Of a DNA stretch of 64,000 bases, positions 24,570 to 34,975 are shown piece after piece. Source of the DNA: Aralia elata. Its lineage: Eukaryota; Streptophyta; Magnoliopsida; Apiales; Araliaceae. The notes under the pieces are model-generated. The model was not told the DNA's origin. It searched no databases and saw nothing but the letters and a program-made list of their open reading frames with translations. The stretch's first letter is position 1. Every line of letters begins with the position of its first letter. A program made the position numbers and the translations under genes. Location: the NCBI GenBank assembly GCA_034770075.1, contig JAVJAP010000024.1, positions 1 through 64,000 on the forward strand, written 5' to 3'.

Positions 24570-25555
24570 TCGTTCGGGGCCGGGTATCGTCGCCGGTCAC
24601 CCATCGCGTAACCCCCGGTTATCGTCGCCGGTTGGTTATCTTGTCGGAGCCGGTTATCGTCGCCGGTCATCCTTCTCGTGATCGCCGGTTATCGTCGCCG
24701 GTCGATCGTCATGTCGGGGCCGGGTATCGTCGCCGGTCACCCATCTCGTAACCCCCGGTTATCGTCGCCGGTTGGTTATCTTGTCGGAGCCGGTTATCGT
24801 CGCCGGCCATCCATCTCGTGATCGCCGGTTATCGTCGCCGGTCACCCATCTCGTAACCTCCGGTTATCGTCGCCGGTCGGTTATCTGTCGGAGCCGGTTA
24901 TCGTCGCCGGTCATCCATCTCGTGATCGCCGGTTATCGTCGCCGGTCGATCGTCATGTCGGGGCCGGGTATCGTCGCCGGTCACCCATCTCGTAACCTCC
25001 GGTTATCGTCGCCGGTCGGTTATCTGTCGGAGCCGGTTATCGTCGCCGGTCATCCATCTCGTGATCGCCGGTTATCGTCGCCGGTCGATCGTCATGTCGG
25101 GGCCGGGTATCGTCGCCGGTCACCCCATCTCGTAACCTCCGGTTATCGTCGCCGGTCGGTTATCTGTCGGAGCCGGTTATCGTCGCCGGTCATCCATCTC
25201 GTGATCGCCGGTTATCGTCGCCGGTCGATCGTCATGTCGGGGCCGGGTATCGTCGCCGGTCACCCATCTCGTAACCTCCGGTTATCGTCGCCGGTCGGTT
25301 ATCTGTCGGAGCCGGTTATCGTCGCCGGTCATCCATCTCGTGATCGCCGGTTATCGTCGCCGGTCGATCGTCATGTCGGGGCCGGGTATCGTCGCCGGTC
25401 ACCCATCTCGTAACCTCCGGTTATCGTCGCCGGTTGGTTATCTTGTCGGAGCCGGTTATCGTCGCCGGACATCCATCTCGTGATCGCCGGTTATCGTCGC
25501 CGGTCGATCGTCATGTCGGGGCCGGGTATCGTCGCCGGTCACCCATCTCGTAAAC
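24570..25555. repeat. Copy B minisatellite with 139-bp higher-order unit
   Basis: The array is built from subunits of about 35 bases, each with the core GGTTATCGTCGCCGG or GGGTATCGTCGCCGG. Four distinct subunits form a higher-order unit of 139-140 bases (GGTTATCTGTCGG recurs near 24879, 25018, 25158 and 25297). About seven higher-order units are present, nearly identical to each other. It contains many CCGG sites. The plus-strand open frame (213 codons) is only the translated repeat. Confidence 0.88.
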
Positions 25556-25613
25556 TTTTCACTTCAACACGTCAAATGGCTGTAAGGGAGCAAGGTGGGA
25601 CCCACCAGGGCCA

Positions 25614-25697
25614 GCCGCAGATGGATCTGCGGCCAGCCGCAAATGGATCTGCGGCCAGCCGCAGATACATCTGCGGCCATGATCGGGCCTTAAATCC
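25614..25697 (+). promoter_or_regulatory. Candidate promoter of the copy B antisense genes: three dyads and TATA-like box
   Basis: Three dyads lie at 25614-25633, 25636-25655 (one arm base changed) and 25658-25677, spaced 22 bases. They are followed by ATGATCGGGCCTTAAATCC, with TTAAAT at about 25690-25695. Copy A has the same dyads followed by ATCGGGCCTTTTAAA in the same relation to its antisense genes. The dyads match those upstream of the LTR TATA box. I infer a transcription start shortly after 25700, on the plus strand, opposite to gag-pol. Confidence 0.6.
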
Positions 25698-25704
25698 AAC
25701 GCGG

Positions 25705-25841
25705 CTCCTCCAGATCTGTCACTTTCAACTTGTAATCCAAAGAGATTCTCTCGATTTTTCTTGTTCGCAAGGGCTTTTTTGTCGATTTTTTTCAACCTTC
25801 CTGCAAAAACTGTTCCGGTAGGATCGAACTACGCGCCACAG
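25705..25841 (+). other. Candidate non-coding leader exon of antisense unit
   Basis: Sequence between the TATA-like box and a conserved donor CCACAG/GTAACA at 25841/25842. The donor context GGTAACA-TTTTGACCG is kept in copy A. Both antisense open regions begin right after 3' splice sites (26319 and 28511) with ATG, or a former ATG, next to them. A shared leader spliced to either gene would explain this. The start of the exon is inferred only. Confidence 0.4.
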
Positions 25842-26165
25842 GTAACACTTTGACCGGTCACTTTTCAATTTCGTCAATGTTTTGCTGTACATTTGACTAT
25901 TTGCATGTTTAGAGATAAAATGTATGCTTTACAATGCTATGTAATGTACCATCATATATACATGCTATGTATCAACTATGTGAGTCCTATTTTATGTTCA
26001 TGAGGCGGTCCCACATATTGTTATTCCTTTTCTGCAATAAAATCATGCATTACATGCTGTAATTACATATATGAATGCCATTTAAATCTGTTTGAGGCTT
26101 TGATTGATGGAAAACACACGTTTGGCTTGTGCCTGGGATGTTCAATTTTCAAACTGAACTATGCC

Positions 26166-26166
<1 letters not shown>

Positions 26167-26212
<46 letters not shown>
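26167..26212. repeat. Poly(T) run
   Basis: An uninterrupted T run of about 46 bases inside the inferred leader intron. Length is likely unreliable in the assembly. Confidence 0.9.
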
Positions 26213-26217
<5 letters not shown>

Positions 26218-26319
26218 GCATCATGTTGCATTAATCATATGATGAGGCTAGAAATTTAGAATGTTCATTACATAATTTTAAAAGGAAACTTACCTTCTTT
26301 CTCGCCCGTTCTATTCCAG

Positions 26320-28296
26320 CTTTGGATCGTGATGCGCCCAGTAGCTCCTCCGCCTCTCGGACTTCGGGTGTTCGCCGTCGTAGGGCTTGCACCTGCCCCT
26401 ATTCCCCCTCGTACCCGTCAGGCTCGTCGCTTGGCGGAGTCTGTCATCCGTCCTGATCACCCGGACGTTGAGGAGGTTGCTCCTCCGGAGGTCGCGGCAG
26501 AGGGACCATCCTCCAGCACACCGGCTCCAGCTCCTCATAGTGCCTCGTCTGGCGCATCGGTGCAGATCCCCGATCTATTGGGTCGGGATCTCAGTCGTCA
26601 TCCCTCGGCATCTCTCGTGGCTAACGAGGTATATTCGGTTCTATTCTGATTTTATTCTCAATTTCTCCATTCTCCTTTTATCCGGACTGACCCATTGGTG
26701 ATTGCCCCAGGTACCCGAGTTTACTCAGCCGAGGGGCAACTGGTTCAACATCTACTCCCTTTACACGGCTTTGCACAGTGACTACCGGGCGGTGGTGGAT
26801 TCTTGGGGCTTTCGTCACTTCTTTACCATCATTCCCCGGCAGTGCCCCTGGGGTTACATGAGGGCTTTATCCGAGCGATGGTTCCACCATACGCAGTCTC
26901 TCCATCTTCTTGACTGCGAGGTCGTGTTGACCCCATGGGACTGGAGGTACATTACCGGCATTGAGTTTACCGGGTCCCGCGTCCCCTTGGATCTTGATAT
27001 CACTCCTGTGGAGGTTCGAGCTTTGCTGGGCTTCGCTGCTGAGGACCGAGTCTTTAAGGCCCGCAGTATCCGATCTGGTGCTTTGGCTGTCGATGCAGTC
27101 GGGGGTCTCTATGCGCTGCCTATTCCAGCAGATCAGGGCACCAGGGACATTCTGCTACGACGCCTGTTCCTGACCATCATGAGGGGTTGTTTTCTGGGGA
27201 ACAACTCCTCCACCATTCATTTCAGCGTCGTAGGAGCGGTCAGAGACGTGGACCGCATCGGTGATTATGACTGGGGGTCATTCACCTTTGCCTATTTCCT
27301 CCATGGCATGCGTCTACGCTCAGAGGGACAGACTGATGCCTGGCTCGGCTTCTACCATTTTCTGTTGGTGAGTCCCCTCCTCCTCTCTCTTACCGTATTT
27401 CTTTTCCTTTCATCTCTTTTCTGTATTTGATAGTGACTCATGCCTTGCCTTGTTTCTATTCACAGTTCTGGGCTTACGAGCGGCTGCCATGTCTGAGGCC
27501 TATCACTACTCTGGGCCCGAACACTTATCCTCGGGGTCGGCGATGGCATCACAGCACTCTGGAGGAGGTCCCCGTGTCGGGCAGCTTTGCACATTGTCGT
27601 ATTCAGCTGGAGTTGATCACGGCTGCCGACGTCGTCTGGATTCCCTACCTCTCCGAGCATCTGACCGTGGGGTTTGCTGACGGGCATCCTTCCGGCCCGG
27701 AGTTCGAGCTTTCCACCCGTCGCCTCACTTTGCAGAGTGTTGGAGGCTGGGTGATGTATCTGGGAGAGCGCGCATTCAGATGCGTCACTGGGGAGATCCG
27801 CATCCCGCACTCCCTTTCCTTCATTACTTTCTGGCCGCTGGATTCTCAGCCCTCGGAGATCATGCTTGCCGGGGAGGAGGACGGTCGGATGCTTTCCACG
27901 GGTCCCACTACGAGTGATGCATTCCGCACATGGTGGGTGCCCCGTACCATCGGTCCTCAGACTCGGGCCACTTTCTTCCTTGGAGACATGGTTCCAGGCT
28001 CGGTGACGATGACCGATTGGGCTGCCTGTGTTCGGACTCCCACCCACGCTGAGCAGATCGCCGCATTGACCCGTCAGGTAGATCAGTTGTCGCTGTTTAT
28101 TCGGGGGTTGGGCCGGGCCCCGGAGGAGGCTTACACCTACGATCCTGACGGTGCAGGTTATGATGCAGGCCCGAGTTCATCTGATGCCACAGCGCATCCC
28201 TACATCCCCGATATGAACTTTGGTCCTCCGAGCTCGACGACTCCAGGGGATCAGTTCGAGGATCCTGCTTTCATAGATGATACTGATTTCATTTAG
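26320..28296 (+). CDS. Copy B antisense gene 1: plant mobile domain protein, three exons
   Basis: Exons are 26320-26628, 26711-27367 and 27466-28296. Introns 26629-26710 and 27368-27465 have GT/AG ends, both phase 0, and join the frames exactly; exons 2 and 3 give 219 and 276 codons without a stop. Exon 1 is a Pro/Ala/Ser-rich leader with RTRQARRLAE. Exon 2 has the mobile domain, with a conserved ERWFH then LLDCEVVLTPWDW. Exon 3 has FWAYERLPCL and later TRQVDQLSLF, then an acidic tail. The domain is plant-specific, seen in MAIN/MAIL1 and in transposons; its molecular function is not settled. Oddities: the start codon (26322-26324) is TTG where copy A has ATG, and exon 1 has a one-base insertion. 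Product about 597 residues if repaired. Confidence 0.75.
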
Positions 28297-28511
28297 ACCA
28301 GGATATGATAGGGCCTTTTGTATCGGCACCTGCTTAGATTTCTTTTTCATTTATGCACTATGTACTGAACTCATTTATTTATTTATGCACAGTTTTCTTT
28401 TTCATTTTTATGGGATTCACCTGCTTTATTATTAACTGTATGATGCATGCTCTTTTATTTATGGATAGAGAATGACCCCTGTACAGTCTTTTTGATACTA
28501 TTTTCTCACAG

Positions 28512-30081
28512 ATGTCGTCCTCCGGATGCTGTGGTTCGTTTGGATTCCATTCTTCCCACAGGGTTGGTTGGCAGCCTCTTCCGCTGGTTGGACAGTCTAC
28601 TGCCAGCAGATAGGGTTATCGTAGATGGTCTTTTGGGACATTCTTGGTCCTTATTAACCTTCCGGGTGCCAGCGGGCTTTGTGGATGGTCTTCTGAGCTG
28701 TTGGGCCCCTGCCCGTCAGGTGTTTAGGTTTGGGACAGTAGAGCTGACCCCCACCCTTGAGGAGTATGCTCGCTTCACCGGCTTGCCGTTGGATGGTCCC
28801 TGTGCTAGGGTTACCGTTGGTTCCATGCGCCGTCAATTCTTGACTTTTACCGGTTTGCGGAGGGCTGTCTTATTACCGGTAATCACATCAGACCATATGG
28901 TTCCCCTTCAGTTCTTCATTGACCGATTTGGCTCACCTGACGGTTTTCGACTCTTCTTCGGTGATTTTTCCGTGTCCGAGGAGCGCTGGGGCGCCTTGAG
29001 AATGGATGTCCTGATGGCCTGTGTCATCTCAGTTTTGTATTTGCCTGCCGGACCCGATCATCTGGATATGCGGATTGTGGCGGCCGTTCGAGCCCTTCGG
29101 GAGGATCACACCCTTCTCCCCATGATATTGGCGGATACCTATATGTCGGCCACATATTGCCAGTCCTTCCGAGGAAGATTCTTCAGAGGGAGTTCGACCT
29201 TGTTGTATATGTGGTTTATGAGTCATCTTAGTCCCATCGGCCATTTCCGTCGCCAAGGGTTTTGCTTCAGCCATGACATAACCACGCAGTTTTCGCTTCG
29301 TCCTGCGCGTTGTACTGATGTGGCCTCCTGGACATTATTTTTGTCTATCATTGAGGACCCCTTTCATCTATTGGTTTACTCGGGCTATTGCTCCTTCATG
29401 AGCTTCTTGACTCATGTGCCTGGCATGGATTTCATTCCCATTGCTGGGTTAAGGGGCGTGACGACCTATCATCCCCTGGCGGTTATGGGGCAGTTTGATC
29501 AGACACAGGATTTACACACCCCTTTGCGGGTGCAGCCGCATACCGATTCCTTATATCATCCTGTACAGAGAGGGATCTATTGCAGGTATACGAGCTTTGG
29601 GATCGCAGGATCTTTGCCGAATATAGTGCGAGCTGTCACATCCAGACAATTGCCTACGCACAGTGGTTTACGTGGAGACCTGGATTCGGCTAGTTTGAGT
29701 CGGACGGGGGCCTTTGATGACTCTGGAGTGATTTTCACAGAAGATACAACAGACCATCCCATCTTAGTCGATTCTGCCCCGAGTCGGGTTGCTGAGGATT
29801 CCCGACTCCGCCTGGCCCTGATTACTACTGAAGCCGAGAGGGATGCCGCCCTTGCCGAGAGAGATGAGGCCATTCGGGCTAGAGATGCTGCCATTGCTGA
29901 TAGAGAGGCCATTGTATTTCAGACCAGGGCAGTGGTAGATGCTCATTTTGGGACCGTCAGCCGAGCTACTGCTTTACTGGATCGTATTGATATGATGGGG
30001 CAGCAGATTGCAGGAGATGCTGATGCTTCAGATCTATCCACCACCCTGTCCATCTTGCTTCGGCTAGTTTCAGATTTGTAG
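28512..30081 (+). CDS. Copy B antisense gene 2: DUF7745/plant-mobile-domain-like protein with C-terminal coiled coil
   Basis: The homologous start is ATG at 28512-28514, directly after a 3' splice site (TTCTCACAG). One extra base just after it shifts the frame, but the rest is open for over 500 codons. Visible parts are LPTGLVGSLF near the start, FGTVELTPTLEEYARFTGLP near residue 80 (typical of plant DUF7745 and mobile-domain relatives), a hydrophobic alpha/beta-type middle, and a C-terminal charged heptad stretch (ERDAALAERDEAIRARDAAI) predicted to coil. It lies 215 bases after antisense gene 1 and converges on pol. Function unknown. The coiled coil suggests it multimerises, which is inference. 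Confidence 0.7.
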
Positions 30082-30142
30082 ATTATTTTATTTCCTGCAT
30101 AGACTATGTTGGTTTCATCAGTTATTGAAAAAGAAATCTTGT

Positions 30143-30148
30143 AATAAA
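30143..30148 (+). terminator. Poly(A) signal candidate for antisense gene 2
   Basis: AATAAA lies 62 bases after the TAG of antisense gene 2. Copy C shows the mirrored sequence after its own gene 2. It would end the antisense transcript before it enters pol. Confidence 0.5.
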
Positions 30149-30602
30149 ACGACTTATATATATAGACATGCATTTAAATTTAGTCATTTTCCCTTTTGTC
30201 GTATCATTGCCATCCATTGGGTCATCATTTTATCCAACTGACCATGATTTGACATTTCGCCTTCTTTCTTTCCTCAAGACTTGATGGAGATTTGACAGAT
30301 ATTGCCGCACACCTTTTGATTTCGTCGGATTGAATCTCAGATTTTGGGATAACTGTTTGGGTTGGATCAGGGTATGTATTCTGGGATGAAACTGGTTAGG
30401 CAGTTGGTTTCGGGAAGGTTTTGAGGGTGTAGGAAGGTTTTATCTGGCTATCGAAAATTGGTTTTGGTTAGGAAAGGATTGTTTTTTTTTTTTTTTTTTT
30501 TTTAAGGATCGGACCGCGCCATGATGGCTGCCTACGTACCCCCTCAAGTTGGGAGATCAGGTCCTACGTAGTTCGCTGTCAGGGGAAAAAGGAACTGATG
30601 AT
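30149..30602. other. Copy B spacer between convergent pol and antisense gene 2
   Basis: No gene is seen. It contains a T run (30483-30503). The stretch next to pol, with CTACGTAGGACCTGATC on the minus strand, is conserved in copies A and C and may hold the 3' processing signal of the sense transcript. Confidence 0.5.
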
Positions 30603-33600
30603 TTAAGCGTAGAACCGCTTCACCGAGTCAGAATTTAGGGGTTGTGGAAATACCTCACCATCCATTTCTTGCAATATGAGGGCCCCTCCGGATAATACTT
30701 TCTTGATCACAAATGGCCCTTCCCAGTTCGGGGCAAACTTCCCCCTGGCCTCGTCTTGACAAGGCATGACTCTTTTCAACACCAAATCGTTTTCCCTGAA
30801 CCTCCGAAGTCTTATCCTTTTATCGTACGATCGAGAGATCCTCTGTTGATATAGCTGACCATGCCAAACGGCAGCCACTCTCCTTTCATCAATCAGGGCC
30901 AATTGGTCGTATCGACTTTGCATCCAATCCTCCTCGCCTATCTGAGCATCGATCACTATTCTGAGGGACGCCATCTCCACTTCAACTGGCAGGACAGCCT
31001 CCATTCCATACACCAAGGAGTATGGGGTTGCCCCTGTGGAAGTACGCGTTGACGTTCGGTAGGCTAACAAGGTGAGGGGTAACAAATCCGGCCATCCCCG
31101 ATGATTAGCAGACATTTTTGCCATGATCTTCTTGATGTTTTTATTTGCAGCCTCCACTGCCCCATTCATCTTAGGACGGTAAATGACGGAATTGAGATGC
31201 TTGATCTTGAACTGGTCACACACAATTCCTTCATGAGGGCGTTGTTCAAATTCCTGGCATTGTCGGAGACCAAAACCTCAGGTTGCCCATATCGGCAAAT
31301 GACATTATTCCTGATGAAGTTGACGATGACCTCCTGAGTTACTTTAGGGAAAGAAGCTGCCTCTACCCATTTGGTGAAATAATCGATCATGACGAAAATG
31401 AACCAGTGCCCGTTGCTCGCTTTGGGCTCTATTGGTCCGATTACATCCATTCCCCACATTGAAAATGGCCATGGGGAGGTCATACAGTGCAGTTCATTGG
31501 GAGGTGTATGGATCACATTACCGTGCGCCTGGCATTGATAACACCGTTTGACATGATCATCGCAATCGGCCTTCAGCGTTAACCAATAATACCCTGTCCT
31601 CAAGATCTTTTTGGCCAACATCGGTCCACTCATATGTGGCCCACACACCCCGCCATGGATTTCATTCATAATCCTTGGGGATTGCGTTTCGTCTACGCAT
31701 TGCAACAGTCCCAACCCGGCATCCCTTTTGTAAAGTGAATCGCCACTCAGGTAAAACTTCATCGCCATCTTTTGAATTCTCATCCTTTCAGTCCGATTTG
31801 CCTGATCGGGAAGGGATCTGTCTCTCAGATATTCCCTTATGTCGTGATACCAGGGCTGCCTCGTCAACACCACCTCGTTTGATAACACTGCCACATTTTC
31901 CTCGTATGCCGGGGCATTCTGTACGGCGATCTCAATCTGTGGACTGTCCCTACTCTTGATCACGTGGATTAAGGAAGCCAAAGTCGCCAATGCATCGGCA
32001 AAATCATTTCGTCCCCGAGGAATATGGCGGAAGGCGATATCTTCGAACTCTTGCATAAGCTGGGTGACACAACGATGGTATGGAAGTAACCGAAGCTCCT
32101 TAGTGTTGTATACCCCGATTGCTTGTCTGATTACCAATTCTGAATCCCCGAACACCGCTAGTCTTTTTACTCCCATGTCACGGGCCAATCGGAGTCCCAA
32201 GATACACCCCTCGTATTCAGCGGTGTTGTTCGAATTGCTGAAACGAAGCTTGGTGGCCACGGGATATTGTTCTCCGGTGATAGAGACTAGGACCGCTCCG
32301 GCTCCTGCCCCCTCGGCATTCATGGCACCATCAAAATACAGCTTCCAAAATTGTCCCTCGTCATCACATTTTCCGCGCGATACCCAAAATATATCCTCGC
32401 CCGGAAGAGGAGTTTCTAACGGCTCCATCCCTCCTGCCGGGGCTTCTGCCAACTGATCTGCAATTCCCTGCCCTTTCATGGCCTTCTGGGTCACGTACAC
32501 CATGTCAAACTGTTGTAAAATTAACTGCCATCTTGATAGTCGACAATTCAGCATGGGCCTTTCGAAAATATATTTTAGGGGATCCATTCTTGATATCAGG
32601 TACGTTGTATGCCCATGGAGGTAGTGCTGTAATCTCCCTGCAGCCCAGGCCAGAGCACAACAGGTCTTCTCAATGGGAGTGTAATTCTGTTCACATTGGC
32701 TAAATCTTTTGCTGAGGTAATAGATGGCCTGTTCTTTACCCGCCTCATTCTTTTGTCCCAACATACATCCCATCGCGATGGCATTTACCGATATATACAT
32801 AAACAGAGGGATCCCATCCTTCGGGGGTACCAGCACTGGTGCCTCCGTCAATTGCTTTTTAATGGTCTGAAGCGCCTCTTGACATTGCTCATTCCATTCT
32901 TGGGACACCCCCTTTCTTAACAGTCTAAAAATCGGCTCACATGTGGTCGTCAAGTGGGATATAAAACGGCTGATAAAGTTTATCCTCCCGAGGAATCCTC
33001 TTATCTCCTTTTCTGTGTGAGGTGCCGGCATATCCACAATGGCCTTAATCTTTGCTGGATCCAACTCAATGCCCCGATCACTAACCAGGAAACCTAAGAG
33101 CTTGCCCGACTGTACTCCGAAAGCGCACTTGGCTGGATTGAGTTTCAAATTATACTTTCTAAGCCGATCGAATAGCTTTTTGAGATGAGTTATATGATCG
33201 GACTCTACCTTCGATTTCACAATAATGTCGTCCACGTAGACCTCTATCTCCCTGTGCATCATATCATGGAACAGGGCCATCATAGCTCTCTGATAAGTAG
33301 CCCCTGCATTTGTGAGACCGAAAGCCAGTCGTCTATAGCAGAAAGTGCCCCAGGGGGTGATGAATGCGGTCTTTTCCCGGTCTTCTTCCGCCACCATTAT
33401 CTGATGATATCCTGCGAAGCAAATCCACAAAAGAGTACATTTCGTACTGGGCTGTGTTATCCACCAGGATGTGTATGAAAGGCACCGGGAAGTTGTCCTT
33501 GAGACTGGCCTTGTTTAGATCTCTGTAGTCTACACATACCCTCACCTTTCCTCCAGGCTTAGCTACTGGGACTACATTGGATAGCCATTCCGGGTAAGTA

Positions 33601-34080
33601 GATACCATAATGATTCCCGCCCTGAACTGCTTGATGATTTCCTCCTTCACCTTTAAACTCCACTCAGGTTTCAACTTCCTCAGTTTCTGCTTGACAGGCC
33701 TGAAACCCTCCTTGATGGGTAATCGGTGCACCACAATGTCGGTGGACAATCCGATCATATCCTCGTGCGACCAGGCAAAGACATCCTCATATTGTTTAAG
33801 CAACTCAGTCATTTCGACTTTTTGGCGGGGGGTAAGGTCCGTCCCTATCTTGAGTTCCTTTGGCTGGTCAGGGGTTCCAATATCAATGGTGATGGTTTGG
33901 TCCAAGTTGGGTTTGGGTTTATCCTCGACCCATCCCTTGATCTCGTCAGGTGCGTCGTCGTAATCTGTCTCATCTTGTTCAATGCCCATTAAATCGAAAT
34001 CCAGCTCAATGTCAAAATCATAATCATCATTCAAATTTGAAAGACCATTTGTTAGGCAAGGATTACTCAAATTGGTACAC
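30603..34080 (-). pseudogene. Copy B pol: RT, RNase H, archaeal-type RNase H, integrase; two frameshifts
   Basis: After the intron the frame opens with CTNLSNPCLTNG, an acidic stretch, and RT (CVDYRDLNKA near 33530; YVDDIIVKS near 33230). The first RNase H contains MYISVNAIAMG and YTPIEKTCCAL. The second RNase H has the acidic set FDGAMN, AEYEGC, GDSEL and NDFADALA, as in Tat-lineage elements. Integrase shows the HH-CC finger (YQCQAHG) and WGMDVIGP, VSDNARN and PKMNGAVEAANKN for the DDE triad. No chromodomain follows. Lesions against copy C: one extra T near 33420 in RT and two extra bases near 31220, between the second D and the E of integrase. The first is a homopolymer change and could be an assembly error. 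Confidence 0.9.
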
Positions 34081-34244
34081 CTGACATAAAACAAAGTACT
34101 TGTCATATATAAATCATTTACGACGATCGCAATTTCAAATAACACGAAGAAACGACACAATTATGCAGAAATAAAACAACAACAAGATAAAACTTCTTCA
34201 TTCCCCCATCCTCTAGGGTTAACCACCCTGACGTCGAGCTTTAC
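34081..34244 (-). other. Copy B gag-pol intron (GT-AG, 164 nt)
   Basis: Minus-strand donor AAAAAAGG/GTAAAG and acceptor TTATGTCAG/GTGTACC. The upstream frame stops two bases inside the intron (TAA 34241-34243). Removing the intron joins GG and G into one Gly codon and continues straight into the RT frame. Copy C has the same intron with the same phase. Ogre elements are known for an intron between protease and RT; this matches in position. Confidence 0.8.
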
Positions 34245-34975
34245 CCTTTTTTGGATATCACTGGTTTCTGGGTCCAATTATCGATGGTCAGGTCAGATGA
34301 AATGCGCTGGATAAAGGAGGGCCTCACATCGGACACCTCCCCGATGATTACGGATACGTCGCCTGAATCCTTCTCTATATCTTCTCCAGGAATAATCAGC
34401 CCTGCCCAATCAATGATAGGTACAACTTGTTGGGCTGCCGATGGTGTGATAACATTCATCCCCTCCTTACTGCTTGTTGATTGTCCGGGGATATAGCATT
34501 TGGTTTCAAACTCTTTTGCGACCTCCTGCAGGAAACTTTCCCTCCGGGCCGACTCATTACATGTGGGGGTTAACTCTTCATTCGCTGCCCCAATCACAGG
34601 TCCGCTGATCCCCTGCTCATTGTCGACTTTGGTCACTGGACTGCCAACTAGTCGAATCGGAGTCGCACCCTGACGGTGTCCCCGTACTGCGCCCACATGG
34701 TATCCCAATCCTGCCTTGCCTATCTGCTGTGGTAGGTGGATGGGCTTGGTGATTCCCTGACTGCTTTTCCCTAGTCCCTGTCCAGGTTGGAAGTTCATTT
34801 TAATCATTTCCCTTGCCACAAAGGTGAGTTCCGGAGAGACCCTTGGCTTCACAGCTGGAGCTCCCAGGCATCTATAATGAGGATTGCTAATCTCTAGTGC
34901 TTGGAAGCTGGCAGGCGCCGCTGACTCATCCACATTGATTACTGGTAGGCCATTCTTGGGAGGAGAAGGGTCATC
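34245..34975 (-). CDS. Copy B G-patch-like segment between protease and RT
   Basis: Same frame as the protease, from which it is separated only by a TGA (34976-34978). After a short acidic part there is MNFQPGQGLGKSSQGI followed by GLGYHVG, which fits a G-patch: aromatic, glycine-rich, with the GxGLGK core. G-patch domains bind RNA or activate helicases in cellular proteins and follow the protease in some retroelements. The rest is acidic and ends VISKKG at the intron donor. Without the TGA this would be part of one gag-pro-pol polyprotein. Conserved in copy C (58556-59277). Confidence 0.7.

Noticed and set aside
24772..25413. 213-codon protein with repeated YRRRS motifs
   Set aside because: Direct translation of the minisatellite; period and frame follow the DNA repeat.
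24570..25555. CRISPR-like array of repeats and spacers
   Set aside because: The 35-base subunits have no unique spacers and form an ordinary higher-order minisatellite within a plant retrotransposon.
31956..32456. 166-codon plus-strand frame opposite RNase H of copy B (and its mirror at 61072-61602)
   Set aside because: Complement of a conserved pol frame; its openness follows from the codon use of pol and it has no recognisable domain.
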